Shown here one piece after another: positions 1 to 10,736 of a DNA stretch of 64,000 bases; within the stretch, counting starts at the first letter, position 1; every line of letters begins with the position of its first letter. The stretch spans positions 558,001-622,000 of the forward strand of contig JANATF010000003.1 in NCBI GenBank assembly GCA_029449245.1, given 5' to 3'. The notes below the pieces were generated by a model. The model did not search any database. It was given only the letters and a program-made list of their open reading frames with translations, and was not told the DNA's origin. The DNA comes from Mortierella alpina (taxonomy: Eukaryota; Mortierellomycota; Mortierellomycetes; Mortierellales; Mortierellaceae). A program made the translations under genes and the position numbers.

Positions 1-1486
1 CGTGCCTCACACCGTAAGCAGACCATCGGCATGCCTCGGCCCACTAATAAGGTTGCAGCCAAGAGCCTCGGACTGTCGTAGGACTTACATTGACCCTGCT
101 TTTCTCTTGGATTCCTAGTCAAATGAAGGCCCTTCAAACAGCGCAGCTTTCATCGATCTCACAGACTTGGAGGCAGAACGGCCGATACCCCCAAGAACAA
201 TCCCAGGCGAGATTGTAGAGATTCTGAGTGATGACGAGGCGCCGCAGGATGGCAATGTGTCCGATGATTCGGACGAGGTTGAATTTGTCAGCGAGACACC
301 TGGAAACGACGACATTCAGTTTGTGCGAGAGACGCCGGCCCGGCCACAGAATCGCAGCAGGAGTAGTTCCAGCCATCACCCAACATCATGGTCCCACCAG
401 GGCAGACATCTCTTGGCGACGTTAAATCGGGAACCGCATCGGACATGGGAAACACACTTTAGCGATTACGAGTGGAGGGGTTTGCGGGAACGACTGCACC
501 AGGCGATGGAGGCCTTCCGAGGCAATGATCACAGTGACCCTAATCTCTTCATCTATTATGACCATCCCAACCATCATCGTCCAACGAACGCCTCTCGTTT
601 AAACTCTACAGGACCCCAGTCAAGAGGAGCCACTGGTGCTGCTCGCACCTCTCCCAGACCCAGGACCACTAATATGTTGATGAACCGCGTTCTTTCGTCA
701 GCACGGAGCAGAACACCTCAACGCCAAAGGACGCCTTTTCGGGTACCGGAACCGGCTGCTGCATTTCTTCCATTCAGCTCACGAACACCGACCCCGGCTC
801 CTTTGCAGCGTGATCCGCTGAATCCATTTGACCCACCACCTCTTGTAACACCCGAGGGTGAGCTTGACGACCCCCACCGACTTAGGCACATGCGAGAGCT
901 CTATGAGGAAAGGCTGGTTCATAGGCAATATTTGCGGGATATGGGCCTAGACGAGCATCTTGAAAACGAGTTTATGCGCGAAGTGGATCAAGACTATGAG
1001 AGAGCCGTCTCAGTGGATCTGGAAGAGGAGCGGCGTAAGGAGCAGCAACAACAGCAGCAGGAGGCTGCACGGTTCAAGCCACTCCCTGCATCACGGCCTG
1101 GGCACACGACGGTCTTGACTCCGCGTACGGTGATTGCATGCCCTCGTTGCCGCAAGGCATTTGGCGAGAAGGGCGATGATACCAAGCTGTTCGCGTTGAT
1201 GAGTTGTAACCATGTGGTGTGTGGAGATTGTGTGGAGGAAATCTTCCATACCAAGGTCGAGATCAAGTCACCTTCCAAAGCCTCACGAAGCGCGGCAGCG
1301 AAGCGCGCAAAAGGCAAGGCCAAGGCAGTGGAGACCCTGGACTCGGGAGCGGCGGCATCATCATCATCGCCGGCAGAAGATGCGGTACCTGCGCCAGCGT
1401 ACAAGATTGTCAAGAAGGGCTCTGGCCTGTGTCCCAGCTGTAGCAGTCGTGTCCGAAGGGCACAAGTGCAACAACTCTACCTTTAA
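1..1486 (+). CDS. RING-finger protein, 3' part (5' end outside window)
   Basis: The last exon runs 119-1486. An intron at about 14-118 (donor GTAAGC, acceptor TTCCTAG) joins it to an upstream exon outside the window. The exon opens with an acidic stretch containing IDLTDL, which resembles a SUMO-interacting motif, followed by a long Ser/Pro/Arg-rich, probably disordered region and a Glu/Gln-rich helix (EEERRKEQQQQQQEAA). The C-terminus holds a RING-like cysteine/histidine pattern: CPRC, then CNHVVCGDC, then, after an insert of more than 70 Lys/Ala/Ser-rich residues, CPSC a few residues before the end. RING proteins of this layout are usually ubiquitin or SUMO-targeted ubiquitin ligases. I do not recognise the exact orthologue, and activity is inferred only. 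The missing N-terminus limits the call. Confidence 0.72.
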
Positions 1487-2296
1487 GCTGAAAAGGCAGC
1501 TGAAAACGATCATGGAAGTCAGGACGTCATATTTCTGCAAGGACAAAAGGCAAAAAAGAAGCGAGGAGCACGAAGGTTGGCGAAGACCCTATGCAACTAT
1601 GATCGGCACAGTCTCTTTGTGGATATCCGACCAGCCCTCTCAAGCATAAGACCTTTTTTTGACATTATACCACTTGGCAACCTATTCGTCAACCAAAATA
1701 AGGAAAAAACACACACCACCCTGATCTTTCAACAAACATGCGGACTATTCCATCTCTTTACCTCATTGTTCTTTCCCGCAGTAGCGCCATCGCACTATTA
1801 TTTCACAATTCTTTTTCTCTTCGCTTTACCTTTGTCTCTGTCATCCATGTATCTCACATTGTAAGAACCCTTTGCTTTTCCAGTTTTTAATTCCCACTGT
1901 AGGTTTATACAATAAATACCATTAGTCCCAGTCGATGATCTTCCGGGGATCTGGAACATCGCGAAAGGAAGGCCTCATAACAACCGCTTGCCTTCCAATG
2001 CGATGCATGGGTGGTACCTCGTAATGGGAGGACAGGACCCGGCTCTGGAATCTCGACGCAAACTGGAAGGATAGCAACTGTGCATTTAATAGCGATGGCC
2101 TGTTTTATACAAAGGCGGAAGAGCACCGACGTGAAGACTGAGCGGCATTCTTCGGAAACTGGACGCAGTTTTCGGTTTTATCGCTCTACAGATAGTAAAG
2201 GCGGCTCTCCAGGATTGGAGAGGCATCCGAGATCCGAGAACGTACACAGCGTCAGAGATTCAATTGACTGCTGGTTTGGTACTGGTCATGTATGCT
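1487..2296. other. Intergenic region and 3' UTR, no gene seen
   Basis: The stretch after the RING gene stop holds an A/T-rich 3' UTR with an AATAAA-type signal near 1911. I found no ORF with protein-like composition on either strand. The short ORF at 2011-2334 looks random. Confidence 0.5.
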
Positions 2297-2535
2297 GGTT
2301 CGGATTGATTCCAACGAAACTCTGGTCACACTGAGCAATGAGCCCGCGCCGTTGACCAGCTGTAAGACTATCGCGTGGAGATCGCCTGCCTACTGGGATG
2401 TGCTACTTTTGCTGCTCAGCGGCGACAGGCACATGCATCAAACCATGTCTTAGGCTTCTTGAAAACTCTTTTTGGATGAGCGCTATATGGCTGACCTGTC
2501 GAGGACAAATTGGTCCCGGAGGACCGCCTATGCTT
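2297..2535. repeat. Duplicated ~240-bp segment, copy 1
   Basis: This stretch, starting GATTCCAACGAAACT, is about 85 percent identical by eye to 4477-4713. Both include the same landmarks in order: GAGCAATGAG, GACTATCGCGTGGAGAT, ACAGGCACATGCATC, CTTTTTGGATGA and GACCTGTCGAGGACAAA. Identity stops abruptly on both sides. No reading frame stays open in both copies, so it is probably non-coding or a decayed exon of the secreted-protein family next to it. Confidence 0.7.
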
Positions 2536-2559
2536 GCGAACGATCCTGCATGGGCTCCC

Positions 2560-2759
2560 AACTTGTAACGGTGCTGACTTATGCAGAGCCGTGTTGATTG
2601 CCTACACGACCAACAGTTTGGGACCTATCAAAGGCCCAGTAGTGCTTTCCAGGAAAGGCGAACGCTAGTGGGAAAAGTAACGCCAACGCGTTGACCGGAT
2701 TCAACTCCAAGGCTGCCATGGCTGCAATGGCGGTCGGCGCAGTGCTTGCTGCCTTTTAA
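2560..2759 (+). pseudogene. Decayed 3' end of a small GPI-tailed secreted protein gene
   Basis: The frame ending with TAA at 2757-2759 reads a typical GPI-attachment tail: a Gly/Asn/Ser/Lys-rich spacer (GKANASGKSNANALTG) and then an Ala/Met/Val-rich hydrophobic end (AAMAVGAVLAAF). Upstream, the frame meets a stop at about 2640. The adjacent frame gives SSAF just before the spacer, as expected after a one-base frameshift. No signal peptide or full ORF could be assembled. A spliced intact gene with an unseen first exon remains possible. Confidence 0.42.
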
Positions 2760-3303
2760 AATAAGTATCTTTCAAACCTCGAGACAGAAAGTAATTGTAA
2801 AAAAAAAAGAAGTATCAGGACGAATACAAGGACGACGGAGTACAATCTTGTAGATAACGCGTTTTTTATTGACCATATGCTTGTCTTCGAGTCAAAGGTA
2901 CTAGTCAGAGGCAAAACATACTTCCTGGGAAGACCTTGACAAAGTGAATTGTAGTTGTTCCAGAGGATCACTTGCACTCTCTGCAGCCCACACAGATCCA
3001 GAGAGTCGAGAGACAATTCTGCTCATATCGACGCCCATGCGGATTCAGATAGAGTCGGACGACAGTTCTGCTCGTATCATGTATGCACATTGGATCAAGG
3101 AAAGCGTCACAGGTAGGTTCGGAGGAGACCTACGAAGTTCAAGGGGCTTGCGCGTATACGCGTGTGTTGTCGGGCTCCGAAACGAGCAACGGCGAAGGTG
3201 GGTTCAACCCTGTCTAGAAGAAAGAAACCCTCAGATTGGGCTCTACCGAAAATGACGGATTGTAACCGCTTGCTTGTAGCGCAAGTGTCTGGGGATCGGA
3301 TCA

Positions 3304-3313
3304 GCATAAATAG
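3304..3313 (+). promoter_or_regulatory. TATA-like box of the secreted protein gene
   Basis: CATAAATAG lies about 105 bp upstream of the ATG at 3414, followed by a CT-rich stretch (CACTCTCACTCTTATG) where transcription could start. Confidence 0.4.
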
Positions 3314-3413
3314 TAAAGCGGTGAGAGGCAGGATCCTACCATAGATCACTCTCACTCTTATGCTCTCTCATTTCACAGAGTCCTCGTCCAATAACACATA
3401 TTACAGCATCAAC

Positions 3414-3854
3414 ATGCGTTTCCAGACCCTCGTCGCAGCACTGCTCATTGCAACACTCACCAGTGCTCAAACACCAGCACCATCACCAATGATGCCCGTA
3501 ACTACATTTATGCCAGCGCCGCCATCGAGCCCATCACAACGGGTCGTCGAAGAGCCAACTGGCGAGTGCTTGAATTGTTTGCGTGGAGTCATGGACCCAT
3601 CTGGAAATTGCAGTATCGACTATCTCTATTCCGGAGAGAAAAGGTATTGCGTCTGTTCTGAGCTGCCGAATACTTGCACAGCTATCTGCTCGTTCAATTT
3701 TTTATGGTCGGCCAATTCCTACCAATACGAGTGGGAAAAAAGGGAGTGTGGAATGAACCCCCAGTCACAGTCCGGGAGCCCTGGATCCTGGGCGTCCAAG
3801 GCTCGAGCAGCGATTTCACTTGTTGCTGCTGTGGCGGCGACCCATGCGTTCTGA
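3414..3854 (+). CDS. Small secreted cysteine-rich protein with GPI-type tail
   Basis: A single exon encodes 146 residues. The start at 3414 is chosen because it gives a clear signal peptide (MRFQTLVAALLIATLTSAQ). A Pro/Ser/Thr-rich spacer follows to about residue 45. The core carries eight cysteines (CLNC, C, CVC, C, C, C) with many aromatic residues, consistent with a compact disulfide fold. The end is a Ser/Gly-rich stretch and an Ala/Val-rich hydrophobic tail (AAISLVAAVAATHAF), as in GPI-anchored wall or membrane proteins. No named family was recognised. A role at the cell surface or as a secreted effector is inference. The pseudogene at 2560-2759 has the same type of tail, so this may be a small local family. 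Confidence 0.72.
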   Translation: MRFQTLVAALLIATLTSAQTPAPSPMMPVTTFMPAPPSSPSQRVVEEPTGECLNCLRGVMDPSGNCSIDYLYSGEKRYCVCSELPNTCTAICSFNFLWSANSYQYEWEKRECGMNPQSQSGSPGSWASKARAAISLVAAVAATHAF

Positions 3855-4476
3855 GAGGGATCGTCTGAGAGACGACGATTAAGCGGTCAAACTACTTTAG
3901 ATGTTGAGTAAAAAATGGTCCTGACCTGAACGCTTATTTTTATGTTGATCGAATACCTACTGGCGTGCCTTTTCTTTTTCGCTGCGGTGCCTTCAGTGAT
4001 GGGAGACTCACTTTGATGACCAAGATCGAGCTTTCAACGTTGGTCTGCAGGTAAGTTGGATGAGAGTGTTTTGGTGTTTATTGTCATACGGCCGTGGATG
4101 GGAGGGGATGAGGGTGGATAACCCATTCTTCGTTGTGTCCTACGCTCCTTGATATGCCGGAAACAATAACAGAAAAAGAGAAATAAGCGGGTGACAACGG
4201 GATTGTCTCCTTCTGGCTTCTTATGGTCGATAGGTTCATTCTGACCTGTAGCGTTGTCCATCCTGGTTGAGTTTGAGGACAGCGCAAACTATCTCAAAAT
4301 TGGGAGGTACTGTAGATAGGCGGTAATCAGGTGGGCATCCATGGAGTATGGATTGAGATCAAGTACAGAAAATGGGCACAAGACAACAGCCGTTACCTGC
4401 CTGAAATCGCCAGTGAACAAGGATGGACAAAAGCAAAGGGCGATCGATTCTATGCTCAGGAAGGGCGGTCGTGCAT
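3855..4476. other. Intergenic, no gene seen
   Basis: The downstream flank of the secreted protein gene has no ORF with convincing composition. Overlapping minus-strand ORFs at 4034-4615 are short and have no recognisable motif. Confidence 0.4.
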
Positions 4477-4713
4477 CGGAATGATTCCAACGAAACTGGC
4501 TACAATGAGCAATGAGTTCGCGCCGTTGACCAACTGTGAGACTATCGCGTGGAGATTGCCTGCCTGCTGGGATGTGCTGCTTGTGCTGCTCAGCAGTGAC
4601 AGGCACATGCATCATCGAATCATATCTTAGGCTTACTTGAAAGCTCTTTTTGGATGAACGCTATATATGGTTGACCTGTCGAGGACAAAATGGTCTCGGA
4701 AGACCGCCAAGGC
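4477..4713. repeat. Duplicated ~240-bp segment, copy 2
   Basis: This is the partner of 2297-2535. The two copies are in direct orientation and flank the secreted protein gene. Small indels (for example CTATATGG against CTATATATGG) and scattered substitutions separate them, so the duplication is not recent. Confidence 0.7.
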
Positions 4714-6270
4714 GGACTATGGCTTTTGTTCCAGCCGGAGTCCAGACTGACCGTATCCGGGCCCGGTGGTCAAATGCTTTCCCTTAGGTGAGAAAGAACG
4801 TCTTTGAATCTATCGCAAACACAAAATAACAAAAGGCTGTAAGGTACGCTTCGCGATGGCGAGGCAATATCGCGAGGAGTCACAAAAGAAGATGTGAAGT
4901 GATCAAGCACTGTACCGAAAATGATACGCGCGTGTGCTTGGGTAAATCACACGATATTTCGTGCGACAACAGCAAGGATAATGTCGATACGGAAAAACAC
5001 GCCGTGAGCGCGTACTAAAGATATGTGGAGGTGATGGCAAGCAATTACGAGCTGGCGCGTGTCTAAGGCTTCTTGTCAAGATCTTGGGCTGCTACAGTTT
5101 CTAACAAACAAAACATGATAATATGGAAGGATGGGCTCTGTGAGACCAAAAAACCTGCATTGTGCAGGTACAGTACAGCTCGGAGGTATCTTGTGCTGGA
5201 GTCTTGACTGCGCGATGATGGAGGACAAGGGTGTGGAGAAGCAAGGTGGCTCTCTCACTACATATCCAAGCCATGATCGACCCCTCTTCTCATCTTCAGA
5301 CGCCGTAGTCACTTCGCTAAACAAATGCAAATAGCGTGCGTGCCTCATATGATTTTTCACATGCCAGGCTTCTTCCATTCGAGGGAATGATCAAAAAGAG
5401 CTCAACCTGTGCGCTCGCGCCCCCTCATATATTGTATTTGATACTCCAGAACAGCCGGCGGTCAACCGCCTGCTGACCCCTGAAAAATTCGCCTCTTTGG
5501 CCAACGATTACAGGATGATCGAGTACCGGTCGACATGCGACGGTGGCAAGGGAGAAACGTCCAAACAACAACGCCCGCCCTTTGACGAGAGGCACTCACA
5601 AACAAAATCCTGTCCCAATTTCGAAAGCATAAACCCATGACAATGTTCAACAAAGAAGGAGCCAGATAATACACGCGGTCAGGACTGAATCAGGGACTGG
5701 ACCCGGGATCTGAAATTGAAGTGAAAGGGCTTTTGATTCGGGCTGGAGGATGATAGGGTAATGTGGAGACGACTGACAAACACTTTAGAGTTTGTACCCG
5801 CCCCACATCTCACTTCCCATAAAATGGACGAGGATCTGGTGTCCTGACGGCCAGGAGGAGCAGGAAGGAGAGGGGTATGCAGCGTAGAGAGAAAAGGTGA
5901 ACCCTCCATTTTGTACCACCGTTTTTTCACAGGCCCTCGATCGCTCTGTAGGCCAGACGAGCACCCCCTTAGTTTTGTTTTGTGTATATGTAATTGCTTC
6001 TGTCAGCCTCAGGGTGCATTCCGCCAAGCAATAACGGGCATAGATGGCCTGCAGACTGCATTTGATCATGGACAGTGGTGTGTAACACAAAGTGGAGGGA
6101 TCTGATCCTCTCAATTGCTCTCAAACGCCGGCATCAATTTGGTACGTTTGAGTCTTGAGTCGCGTAATGCAAACGGAGTGGTCTCTGCTGACCAAGTGGC
6201 TCTCGGCCCATGCCCTATCCTCAGTATCCTGTCCTGTACCTGAGTCGTAGCAAGGACAGCGCAGAGACAG
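4714..6270. other. Long intergenic region, no gene seen
   Basis: About 1.5 kb with stops in all frames and no tRNA-like cloverleaf or repeat that I could see. The short ORFs here (around 5131, 5462 and 5785) have random composition. Confidence 0.4.
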
Positions 6271-6273
6271 CCT

Positions 6274-6280
6274 TATAAAA
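6274..6280 (+). promoter_or_regulatory. TATA box of the lipase gene
   Basis: TATAAAA lies about 145 bp before the lipase ATG and is followed by a strongly C/T-rich stretch from 6300 to 6400, a common transcription start context in fungi. Confidence 0.55.
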
Positions 6281-6419
6281 CCAGCGGTCTTTCCGCCATC
6301 CCTTCTGTTCTTCATTGTGCAGACAACTCCTCTCCCCAAGGTCACCACCATCTTTCATACCGCCTCTTGCCTCCTCATCACTATCCTCGCCACCAGTCTA
6401 ATCTAATCGAAAAATCAAG

Positions 6420-7586
6420 ATGAAGATTAGCTTCTCCTCAGCCTTTAATGCCGCTGTCCTGGCTCTTGCAGCCCTATCTATCTCCTCCCAAGCCGCCGCG
6501 CTTCCAGCAGTCCTCGAGAAACGTGGCATCTCTGGGATCAATAACTTTGCCTGCAAGTTGACGCCTGCGCATCCAAGACCTCTCCTCCTTGTGCATGCGA
6601 CGCTGCTGAATTTTGACTCGTGGTCGACGTTTGCGCCTTATCTGATTGATGAAGGGTACTGCGTCTTTGCACTGACCTACGGACTGTATAATAACATCCC
6701 AATCTTTGGGGGGTTGGCACCCATTGAGAACTCTGCACAAGAGTTGGGCAACTTTGCAGACAATGTGCTGGCACGTATGAATGTTAGCCAGCTGGACTAT
6801 GTGGGACACTCGCAAGGTGGCATTCTGGGTCGTTACTGGATGAAGTACTTGGGCGGTGCTGGCAAAGTGAACAGGTAAGAGGGAGATAGAGTAGTAGGGG
6901 CAGACTGAAAATTACCCATGCATAGAGCTGATATTGCCCTGCGCTTTCCCTCTAGAATGGTTGGCATCGCGCCGATCACCCATGGAACGACCTTGAGTGG
7001 TATGGCTACCATCGCCAAGGCCCTGCAGATCTTTGATCCTGCGCAACCCCTCTTTGACGGTGTTGCCCCCTCGTTTTTCCAAATGGGTAAGAGCAACGAG
7101 TACAATAGACAAAAAAACAAATCCAGGCACGCAATGTCGGCGGTTATCACGTAAGCCCATGCTGACGGTTGTGAAACATTGCGCGGGTTGGCTTCTTTGA
7201 AAAAATAGTCGAGTCCTCGGACTTTATGAAGAAGCTGAATGCCGGTGGCGATGTGGTCCCCGGTGTTATCCACTCCAACATTGCTACCAAGTTCGACGAA
7301 GTCGTGACCCCTTGGGAGACTTGTTTCCAGATTGGCTCTGGTGTCACGAATGTGGTTCTCCAGGACCTCTGTTTGCTCTCTCTGAACGAACATTGTAAGT
7401 GTCTTGATTCTATAGTAATGTGCGACTGAAGCGTTATGGGGGCGGCTCACTCACCCTTTTCTTCGGCTCGTCAACGCTTGGTTGTGAACAGTGACGATCA
7501 TCAACTCCAAGGTGGTGCTGCAGTTCGTTCTGAACCAGCTCAGTCCAGCCACTGCCAAGACAGCCAACTGCCTCTCTGTGTTCTAA
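6420..7586 (+). CDS. Secreted lipase, alpha/beta-hydrolase (bacterial class 2/EstA-like)
   Basis: Four exons, 6420-6874, 6956-7086, 7209-7394 and 7492-7586, with all introns GT-AG and phases matching, encode 288 residues. The first ~28 residues are a signal peptide. The strand-loop LLLVHATLLNFDSW fits the oxyanion-hole region of lipases. The nucleophile elbow is GHSQGG with Ser131. Candidate acid and base are Asp225 (in TKFDEVVTP) and His257 (in LNEH), in the expected order. Cysteines in the second half may form disulfides. The protein probably hydrolyses acylglycerols or other esters outside the cell. The fold is near certain from these motifs; the substrate is not known. A TATA box and CT-rich leader lie just upstream. 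Confidence 0.87.
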
Positions 7587-8140
7587 GGGAGGTTTACTAT
7601 AGTCCAAGCGCAACGTCTAGAGGATGCAAAGCGTGGATGTATAATGATGTATCTATTTCCTCCTTGAGCCGTGCACGGGGCATCTTGTAACGATCTTCCT
7701 TCCTTACTTCCTCCCTTCCTTCCTTTACTCCTGCACGAGTCTATGCCCATCATCGCCTCCTCTTCCACCCCCCCTTCTTCCTTCTCCTTTGTATAGTTTC
7801 TTCCTTCTTGTAATGCTTTTTAAACACTCTGTGGCGCTGGTACGCTGCGTGAGGAATAAAAAAAGAACGCGACATGATCTCGCCTTTGACGGCCCCTTAA
7901 AGATCCCTGCTCGGGTACAAAATCGCCCCAAGCTATTCTTGAGAGCGTCCGTCCTTAACAAAGCCGAGCAGCCAGCATTCCCCTGCACCCCTGCAGCCCA
8001 CCCCTACTAGTCTGTCACACTCAGCATTCCCATCCGTGCTGTACTTGCGTTGTCCTCATTGGTCATCCTCTGCATCTACTACCACAGCTGCTTCCTTTGG
8101 CTGATCCCGTCTCGCCGTCCGCCACACATTGGGCATCCGA
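7587..8140. other. Intergenic between lipase and site-2 protease
   Basis: Contains the lipase 3' UTR, with a T/C-rich tract at 7690-7800 and an AATAAAAAAA signal near 7855, then the presumed promoter of the protease gene. No gene seen. Confidence 0.45.
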
Positions 8141-10617
8141 ATGGGGCTTGCTCAGCTATTGGTGCCGTTCCTGACCACCTGGTTCTGCATTCACATCTTC
8201 CTCTTTCTGCTGCAGCGCTTTCTCAACCGCCCGAATCTGCCTGTGGGCCCTGGAAGTGGTCCCGTAAGAGCTTTTTTTTGAGAACAGGCAGCTATGCATT
8301 TTGTGGAACGTTTGAAGTGTTGCCAAGGTGGCGCCGACTTGTTAGCTTTGCTCCAGCATGATTTCATATCACTGATACCCACTGCTCTGCACAATCGATT
8401 CTTAGGACTATGAGCTTCTGCCGACAGTGAACGCAACGGGATCGGCAGGAGGACATTCATCCTCAGGAGCATCAGCAAAGCAGGGAGCATCGTCCAACAC
8501 AGGCTTGCTGGTCAAGCCGTTTTATGTCCGATTTTCCACCACAGGTTTAAACGCGGCGTTTTTCCGTCTAGGCAACTCGCCACAACTCGCCCGTTTCTGG
8601 AGGGTGTGGTACGGCCTGGGCGTATGTTTCGGGATGCTGGCAATGGTCATCGGATGGGTTCTGCTTTTGTTTGCTGCGATCAAGTTGCTCTCGTGGGCCG
8701 GATCATCGTTATGGCTGACGCTGTCGGGAAGTTCGATACCCAATCAGCATCAGCTTCAGCAGCACCCTGGATCCAGACAGGAGCACAGTGCTGATGCGAG
8801 TCGATTCCGCAAACGCGATCTGGACGACGGCATAGTTCTAGCGGCAAGAGCAGCCCAAGAATCGACTGACAGCGGAATGGTGCTTATCCCCATTGTGAGT
8901 GTCTTTTGACGACAAGAATGTGGGCGGACCTAATTCAGGATGATTGGCAGCGATGCACTAAACCGCCCCCCGTGTCTGCGCATAGATTCCTGGGATTACA
9001 TTTCCAATATCTCATCTGCCATACTATCTCATCGCTCTGCTTGTTTCTGGAGTTATCCACGAGGCGGGCCATGCCATAGCTGCGGCAAGGTATGACTAAC
9101 GACTACAGCACTACGAGTTTCGTCCTTCAAAGATCATACAGCTACTGGGATTCACACTCTTCAACGATTTCTTGTAGGGAAAGGACGCAAGTGTCGTCGA
9201 CAGGCATCTTCTTGTACATATTATACCCTGGAGCCTTTGTCGATATCTCTCCGCGAGCCTTGGCCATCATGTCACCCTTCCAGCAACTGAAGGTTATATG
9301 TGCTGGAGTGTGGCATAACATTGTCTTGTTTGTCTTGGCTTGGGCTCTTCTCTCCAGCGGCACGTTAATGCTCTGCCTGAGAGTGATTGGATGGACCCAG
9401 ATGGACAATGGACTCAGCGTTGTAGACGTGGACAAGGTAGGCGCGTTCACATAAGACATTTGGAAGCAATTCTCATGGTTATTTTCAATAGCTGACAAAT
9501 TGTTTTCTGTATTCCTTAGCTGTCAGACTTGAGTGGCCATCTTAGGCCAGGCAGCATTATCACCAAAGTGGACGACCTCTCATTAAAAGGTGATCCCCTT
9601 GATCTTTGGAAAGCATCGCTGCTACCTTCTTCAGATCCCGCCCAAGGGAGCAGTTCCAAAAAGCAGACAGAGGCTGGGTTCTGCATACCCGACACGCTCT
9701 TGTTTGGTAAGTCTAATCTCCCACTGTTGCTCCATGCCTGTCGCGTTAAATAGTCCATTGCTAACCCTATCTAATGACGCTGATTCTCGTAACTAGTAAA
9801 ACCCTCGGACTGCTGCCTATTCACTCCCGAAACGCAGTTTGGACACTCTCGCGATATCACACTCTCATGCTTCACACCTTTGGACGCGTCGCCATCAGCA
9901 GCAGCACACCAGGAGGAGAGTGGCGACAGGATACTTGCCAGGAATGGGCAATGTTTACCATCGCTGGATATTCTTGCCAATTCTGCGCCTGCTCGATGCA
10001 CCCAGACAGACTCAAAATGTGCAATCGGCAGCACCTGTTATCGACCTTTTACTCCGTACAGGATTGGCTCTATCGTGCGACTCTATTATACGTTGCCATC
10101 CTGGATGCCATCCACAGAGGCTCAGACCGATCAGGACAGACATCTTTCTGCGACCAAGAGGGTGCATGTGGTCGTGTATCAGGGTGATCCCACGGATATC
10201 TTTGAGGCGGTCCAAGTGACGAGCATTGGTACGAGGTGGTCGTTCCTCCCGCTCGGATTTCCCACAGCCGTGTTACTCACAGTCCAGTACACAATGTCGT
10301 TTTCGTTGGCACTCTCCGTCCTCAACATCGTGCCAGCACGCCATCTCGATGGCCACCATGCGCTTACGGCCTTTGTGGCTCTGTTTTCGTCGATCCAGCG
10401 TAGCTATAAATCGACCCGGTCGGTGCGGTCGAGTCTAGCGGAGTGTTTGCTGGAGGGTGGAGCCGCGCTGACTGCAGCCTCGTCCAGTCTGACGACTGCT
10501 ACTTTTTCTAGGGGCACACGGTTCGTGAAGGGTGTGGTGGCTAGTACCACCGTGCTTCTGGGCGGGGTGATGATCGGGAGCTTCCTTCAGATGGTGGTGC
10601 TGTTTTTCAGACGCTAA
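8141..10617 (+). CDS. Site-2 protease (intramembrane zinc metalloprotease, MBTPS2-like)
   Basis: Six exons, 8141-8263, 8406-8894, 8986-9089, 9178-9436, 9520-9706 and 9797-10617, give 660 residues. The zinc site HEAGH (residues about 229-233) lies in a hydrophobic helix. It is followed by [15 protein letters not shown] and CAGVWHN, signatures of the S2P family. A second metal-binding motif, [11 protein letters not shown] (Asp near residue 572), lies in a late membrane segment. A PDZ-like stretch ([12 protein letters not shown]) and a cysteine-containing loop separate the two halves. The family cleaves membrane-bound transcription factors such as SREBP in Golgi or ER membranes after a site-1 cut. 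A role in sterol or stress signalling is inferred from that. The final gene end lies only 119 bp before the next start. Confidence 0.9.
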
Positions 10618-10736
10618 AATCGCCCACTTCCCCAATTGGCAATAAAAAAGGAAAAAATAATCTGAGTTGACCTCTTTTCTTCTTCCCTCCACCAATCCTC
10701 CCTTGCCACTCATCACTTGTCCTTTCGGTGGAAACA

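Noticed and set aside
2011-2334. 107-residue ORF downstream of the RING gene
   Set aside because: Random composition, partly overlapping the duplicated segment, and not conserved in the second copy.
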